Shown here one piece after another: positions 59,520 to 64,000 of a stretch of DNA of 64,000 bases; position 1 is the first letter of the stretch; each line of letters opens with the position of its first letter. Origin of the DNA: Bryoerythrophyllum caledonicum (lineage: Eukaryota > Streptophyta > Bryopsida > Pottiales > Pottiaceae); the NCBI GenBank assembly GCA_963971425.1, contig OZ020516.1, positions 35,266,199-35,330,198 on the forward strand. The letters are read 5' to 3'. The notes beneath the pieces are model-generated. The model searched no databases and was not told where the DNA came from. It was given only the letters and a program-made list of their open reading frames with translations. The translations under genes were made by a program, and so were the position numbers.

Positions 59520-60327
59520 CCCCTAAAGGACCAAGGCAATTTTTCCTCAAAAACACTCCAAAACTGCCATTTTCAGCACATTCAACACAAAATGATACAA
59601 AATCATTTTTTTGAAAATTTAACCGTAGGATCTTGTCCTAGACTTGTATGAGAGTGTGTGGTGAAAATTCTGGCAAGTTTGACTGCACGGATTGAAAGAT
59701 ATCAGCCTTTGAAGTGAGACATAATCTCTTTTTGAGGTCATACTAAACACCTTCAACAAACTTCGACCACCTTCTATGGCAACTTTTTGCACTACGGGCC
59801 GTGAATTTATTATGTTAGCTTGAAAAGGATCATGTTAGGCACATGTGCACCAAATTTTAGAAGTAGAAGAGGTGTAGAAGATGTCCTAAAAAATCTTGCA
59901 ATGCAACTATGTGTTGAGAATCAACAATACACTTTATATTTTGCATATATCATATCCTTCTCAAATATTTGAAATTCACAAATCCGTATGGTAGATGCAA
60001 AGATCTCAATTTCTTTTCGAAGAGGACATTTTTGTTCCTTTAAATGGACAAAAACTCTAATTTCTATTGAATTTAGAAGTTATTAAAGTTTAGTGACAGT
60101 ATTTGTGATATGTCACACTAAACTGCTGCACTATTTGTATATGGAAGTGAAAATAAATTGTAACTTTTGAACCGCAAGTCGGAATTCTACGAAATTTGTG
60201 TCTACGCAAAGCTAATCAAAAGTTGTCCATTCAATAAAAAATCTCATAAAACAATGCCTAGAATTGAGAACGTGGTACCTTACCCAAACTCAAAATGTCC
60301 CCCGAGGGGACATTGGTCCTTTAGGGG
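59520..60327. mobile_element. TTAA-type piggyBac-like element, copy 6
   Basis: CCCCTAAAGGACCAA at the left and TTGGTCCTTTAGGGG at the right form a perfect 15-bp inverted repeat. TTAA (60328-60331) follows on the right, while the left TTAA has mutated. Next to the right end lies a small hairpin (AATGTCCCC ... GGGGACATT). The interior is a diverged branch of the family. No transposase was found. Confidence 0.7.
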
Positions 60328-60331
60328 TTAA

Positions 60332-60746
60332 ATGGGCATATAACGGTTTGTGGGCATCGTTGATCTAGCCGTAATTGGGGTTTGTTAACTAATCACCAGC
60401 TTAGGGTTTAGGTTTAGATTTAGGATTAAGGCTTAGGGTTTAGAATTTAGGTTGGGATTTTAGCATTGAATCATAAGTTTGGGTGTGCAAATTAGGAAAT
60501 CAGAAATTGTATTTCATGTTATTATTAAAGATCTTTGGAAGTGTGGTTGTGGGTTCACAAAAGTCAACAAATCAATTGAGTATCGTAGATTGCGCCCAAA
60601 AAAAAATGATGAATCTAATCTAAGATATAATAATATAATATAGTAACATATGTAATATAATATACATGGTTTGTAGTACACTAGTAAGAAAAGACTGTCC
60701 AATAAATGAATAATGGGTCTATAAACTACAATATTTAAAAAATTTG
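60332..60746. repeat. Spacer with degenerate telomere-like repeats
   Basis: Around 60400-60460, TTAGGG-like units (agcttagggtttaggttta, gcttagggtttagaattta) occur in degenerate tandem. The rest up to the copia LTR is AT-rich without a gene. It may be an interstitial telomere-like tract or chance expansion. Confidence 0.45.
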
Positions 60747-61112
60747 TGTTGGCAATACCAAGTCCCAAAGTTCCTTGACAGGTCTAAATAAATGGAGTAG
60801 AGATTCTTCTAAAATATCTTGGTCTTTTAGGGATTCAATACAAGTAAGCAAGCTACGTCAACTATATATATACTGCAGTCACGAACTATCAATAGTAACA
60901 GTAATCAATAGAATCAGTGTAGAGACGCCTACTGAAGCAAGTAGATAGAAACAGATGAAAAGTTGTCTAATGGATGAAATCGGAGTTGTGTATACACAAA
61001 GGTGCAAATATTATTTGCATGATTTGTATTTGGCGTTATCACCTTCACTTGTATTGTAATGAGTTCACTGTAATACAATGAGCTTCACCTTGATTCATCA
61101 AGGTTCTCAACA
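60747..61112 (+). mobile_element. 5' LTR of a Ty1/copia element
   Basis: It starts TGTTGGCAATACC and ends TCTCAACA (TG ... CA, 366 bp). A likely transcript-end region lies at about 61020-61105 and a primer-binding site follows immediately. No 3' LTR lies within the window, so the boundaries rest on the TG/CA ends and the PBS. Confidence 0.65.
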
Positions 61113-61124
61113 TGGTATGAGAGC
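61113..61124 (+). promoter_or_regulatory. Primer-binding site of the copia element
   Basis: TGGTATGAGAGC directly after the LTR differs by one base from TGGTATCAGAGC, the initiator-methionine tRNA complement used by plant Ty1/copia elements. Confidence 0.75.
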
Positions 61125-61228
61125 GTCGTTCTCTGAACTGCTAGACGCTCAGTCACTAGTCTCTTTGTAGACACTCTTTGTAGATTCAAATCTTGTAATT
61201 TTTCTCTAGTCACACCTATTCCAATCAT

Positions 61229-63408
61229 GGAGTCGGTACTCAGTGGCGAAGATACCTAAGAAGCTTCAAGGAGCTTTGGACTATGTTGTTTGGGCATACA
61301 AGGTGCGCACCGCACACGAAGGGCTGAAAGTTTGGAGCATCGTTGATCCGGACACTATCCAAGCCAAAGCCGTTCCAAGCTCATCCGCCGACTCTGCTTC
61401 TACTACAACGGATTTGTCAGCTAGACGTGGCACGATAGCCGTGGAATTGTCTACACTTGCATGTACAACAAATGACAATCTTACTCACATGAGATACAAG
61501 GCCCTTGGAATTATTTCAACTTCTATCATAGATGCACTCTTAGCACACTTTATCCATCTCATTGATCCCAGACTAGTCTAGATCAAACTACGTGATTTTT
61601 TTTATCAAATTCAATGAATCGCCAACCGTCTCTGAAATCGCAGTTCTATAGCCTTAGCATGACTGACAAAACTTCCATGGTAGAGCATATGAGGCATATC
61701 AACTCCATTGTTGGATAACTTGCCAACATTGGCATAATAGTCCCTGGTGATGACATTATAGACAGGGTTCTAATGAGCATTCTGGAAAGCTAGAGTTACT
61801 ACTGTTAGATGCTCTCTTCACAAGATGACCCCTGTCACTTTCTGTATTGAAGTTAAAACTGTTATTAGAAGGTGGACTCCAAACTCGCAGAAAAGAGCGA
61901 GAAGAGCTGGAGGAAGCCATGCTCACCGAGTATTAAGCAGCCTAGGCAGGCAGATTTGGGGGCTCCACAAGCAACCGCAGGAGTAGCAGAGGTCGTGGAC
62001 AAGGAAGGAACAGTGGCTTTAGCCAGCAGTAGACCTCGCGAATCAACACTACCTCACAGAGACCACAAACCAGGGGGCGCCAAGGAAAACTCCAAGAAGG
62101 AAGTTTTGGCAAATGAGTCAGTTACGCATGCAAAAGCCCAAACCACAGAGCCAACAACTATGAAATCCGCAAGATCAAAGACAAGATATGCGAACTAGAG
62201 CTTGGCCTACGCTTCAACTCTTCCAACTGGAGGAGGTCAAATGAGACTCATCTAGTTAAGAATGAAGAGCAAGAGGAGCCCAAAGATAAACAAGCCTCAA
62301 TTGAAAAAGAGGAAGCTTCCCTTGCCGAGATACTAGACGTCCACGCAAGCGATGTCCATCATTCCTACTCTTACAAAAAATCCACAGAGTGGTACCTCAA
62401 TTGCGGTGCTAGCGCACATGTAACGGGCGATAGAAATCTATTCTCTAGAATAGAACTAGGACCAAAAACCAGAGTTACCACAATAGGTGGCCGCATGTTA
62501 CATGTATTGTCCCAAGGAATAGTTATACTTGATGGAAATAGAGTTGTACACAATGTTCTCTATGTCTCTGGAATGCATAAAAACCTACTCTCCGTTGGGA
62601 AGTTTGCATGTGAAGACTACCTCACATTGTTTGGTTCTCAAAAAAGTTGGATATCCTCCAAACAAGGACCCAAACGTGTGTTTTTTACTAGCTCTGAGCT
62701 AGAAGAAATGGCCTCTACCGCATCAACACATCAATCCTCTCACCTAGAACCTTAGAAGCAAACATTAGTAGCTATCAATCCCAACAAGCTCAACTTTGGC
62801 ACAATTGAACAACTCATCAGAACTACCAAAGCTTGTACAAACTCTCTAGATAGAAACTAGTCACAAGACTTCCCCTTCTACCCAAAACAACACACCAATG
62901 TGCCTCATGCACCTTAGGAAAACACCACAAGCTATCTTTTCTACAAGCAAGTGACACAACCACCACTAGACCATTAGAATTAGTTCACTTAGATTTGTGT
63001 GGTCCCTTTCCATGAACATCACTCTTTGGTTCAAGATATTTCCTTACCTTTATAGACAACTATTCGTGCAAGTCGTAGGTGTATTTTCTTGCTGCAAAGA
63101 GTAGTACATTTGAGACTTTCAAAGTCTTCAAGAGCATGGTAGAGCGTGAAATCAGCCTCAATATTTCTTGTCTTTGTATAGTCAGAGGCGGGGAATATCT
63201 ATCCATGGAATTCAACAATTATTGTCAAGATGGCAAGATCAAAGGATTAGGAGACAAATTACAGCGCCAAGAATGCCACAGCAAGAATAGGCACTTGTGT
63301 AAAACGATGGGTACGCTTCTCTTTGGAGCAAAATTATTGCCGTATCTTTGGGAGGAGGGGCTTTGCGTGGCAATCACGTATCCAACCGCGTTTTGCACTA
63401 TGCCTTGA
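61229..63408 (+). pseudogene. Ty1/copia gag-pol remnant
   Basis: Segments in copia order but in several frames: a UBN2-type gag (LKVWSIVDPD at about 61327; TDKTSMVEHMRHINSIVG at about 61665), a broken zinc knuckle (ACKSPNHRANN, about 62130), and protease WYLNCGASAHVTGD at about 62391. Then follow HNVLYVSGMHKNLLSVGKF, an integrase start (LDLCGP, FLTFIDNYSCKS, KVFKSMVEREI; about 62985-63160), and SKNRHLCKTMGTLLFGAK near 63290. The catalytic Asp of the protease (DSGA) is Asn (NCGA). Many stops and frameshifts are present, and reverse transcriptase and RNase H are not reached before 63.4 kb. The element is dead. Confidence 0.75.
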
Positions 63409-64000
63409 GTGGCGCCACATCACTGGCGTGTTGGTGTCGTAGTACGTGTTGACAAGTATTCACATCTTAACACAAAGATACCCTTAAGGTAATCGTTCCC
63501 ACAGAGAATCACCGAGGACTACAATGACTAATAACAAGCCTAGATATATACAATGTTAAACATACCATGATAGATACATCAAAAGAAAGAAAGGAAAGGT
63601 TTAGATTACAACGCCTGAGCGTTAACCACATCCACCACCCCACTCCCCGTACAAGTGCTTTTCCCTGGGTAGGAACCTACCTCGCTCAGAAGGTAGGGAC
63701 CTTCGGGTAGGGACCTACTCCTACTTACTCCCGTTTTAGGGGTGGGGTTATCTTTACACTTATGCACACTATAGACATCTGGAGTACGTGAGTATCCGGA
63801 GGAAGATTATATCACCACGGACGATGGTCCGTGGACTCACAGAGATTTTAGTAGGGACTCAAATAATGACTATCCTTCCTCACAATTTCTCCAATCACTA
63901 TTACTCACTAACTTGGACTGGTGGCGGTTTCACTGGATTCTCCCATAAAGGGGAATAAGACTTGGGCCTTAAGGATTAACACTACTCTTGTGGCAAGCAC
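63409..64000. other. Unclassified sequence at the window end
   Basis: The copia reading stops at 63406-63408 and no reverse transcriptase follows. A cluster of short GC-rich inverted repeats (gggtaggaacctacc, gggaccttcgggtaggga) lies at about 63665-63720. It could be another repeat inserted into or replacing the end of the copia element. Confidence 0.35.

Noticed and set aside
1..64000. tRNA genes and CRISPR arrays
   Set aside because: No cloverleaf with A and B boxes was noticed, and no regularly spaced identical repeats with unique spacers exist; the tandem arrays present are simple satellites.

Overview
The window reads as nuclear DNA of a land plant, most likely a bryophyte (moss or liverwort). 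Gene content supports a plant: a DYW-class pentatricopeptide repeat (PPR) protein, a six-exon trichome-birefringence-like (TBL) wall acetyltransferase, an eight-cysteine lipid transfer protein and short GT-AG introns. The bryophyte assignment is inference. It rests on the style of the PPR protein, on a giant gene family best known from fungi and protists, and on AT-rich spacers packed with old DNA transposons. No rRNA, tRNA or CRISPR was seen.

Layout. 0-3.7 kb: a truncated TTAA-type element and hairpin-rich spacer. 3.8-8.9 kb: a decayed tandem array of four FCP1/NIF-like HAD phosphatase domains, plus strand. 9-14.5 kb: AT-rich spacer, a 28-bp minisatellite and a retroelement fragment with a cytosine-methyltransferase-like motif. 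14.5-16.2 kb: a complete Tc1/mariner element with target duplication. 16.7-18.7 kb: a Myb/SANT-like gene split by a TTAA-flanked element. 18.9-20.3 kb: two more TTAA elements. 21.5-24.8 kb: a 3.3-kb Tc1-type element with very long inverted repeats. 25.7-29.0 kb: an intact DYW-type PPR gene with an apparent mitochondrial presequence and a damaged deaminase site. 30.1-30.5 kb: a lipid transfer protein, minus strand. 31.8-32.9 kb: an intronless TPR plus metallo-beta-lactamase gene, minus strand, between two TA-flanked MITEs. 33.5-37.2 kb: repeats. 39.1-48.7 kb: a two-exon gene for a giant DUF6606/DUF3638/DUF3645 ATPase-like protein of about 3,137 residues. 49.6-50.3 kb: a decayed Tc1 fragment. 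51.8-54.9 kb: the TBL gene, minus strand. 56-60.3 kb: foldback repeats, a small orphan three-exon gene, a MITE and another TTAA element. 60.7-63.4 kb: a decayed Ty1/copia element with one LTR and primer-binding site.

The genes do not form a pathway. They are separate single-copy loci (mitochondrial RNA processing, Golgi wall acetylation, secreted lipid binding, a glyoxalase-II-like hydrolase and the giant ATPase-like protein) in a transposon-rich background. The most unusual items are the giant DUF3638 gene, the tandem pseudophosphatase array, the atypical DYW domain, the TTAA element that splits a reading frame exactly, and the long-TIR Tc1 element. Exon structures were worked out by eye from splice consensus, phase and family resemblance. 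No database search was run.
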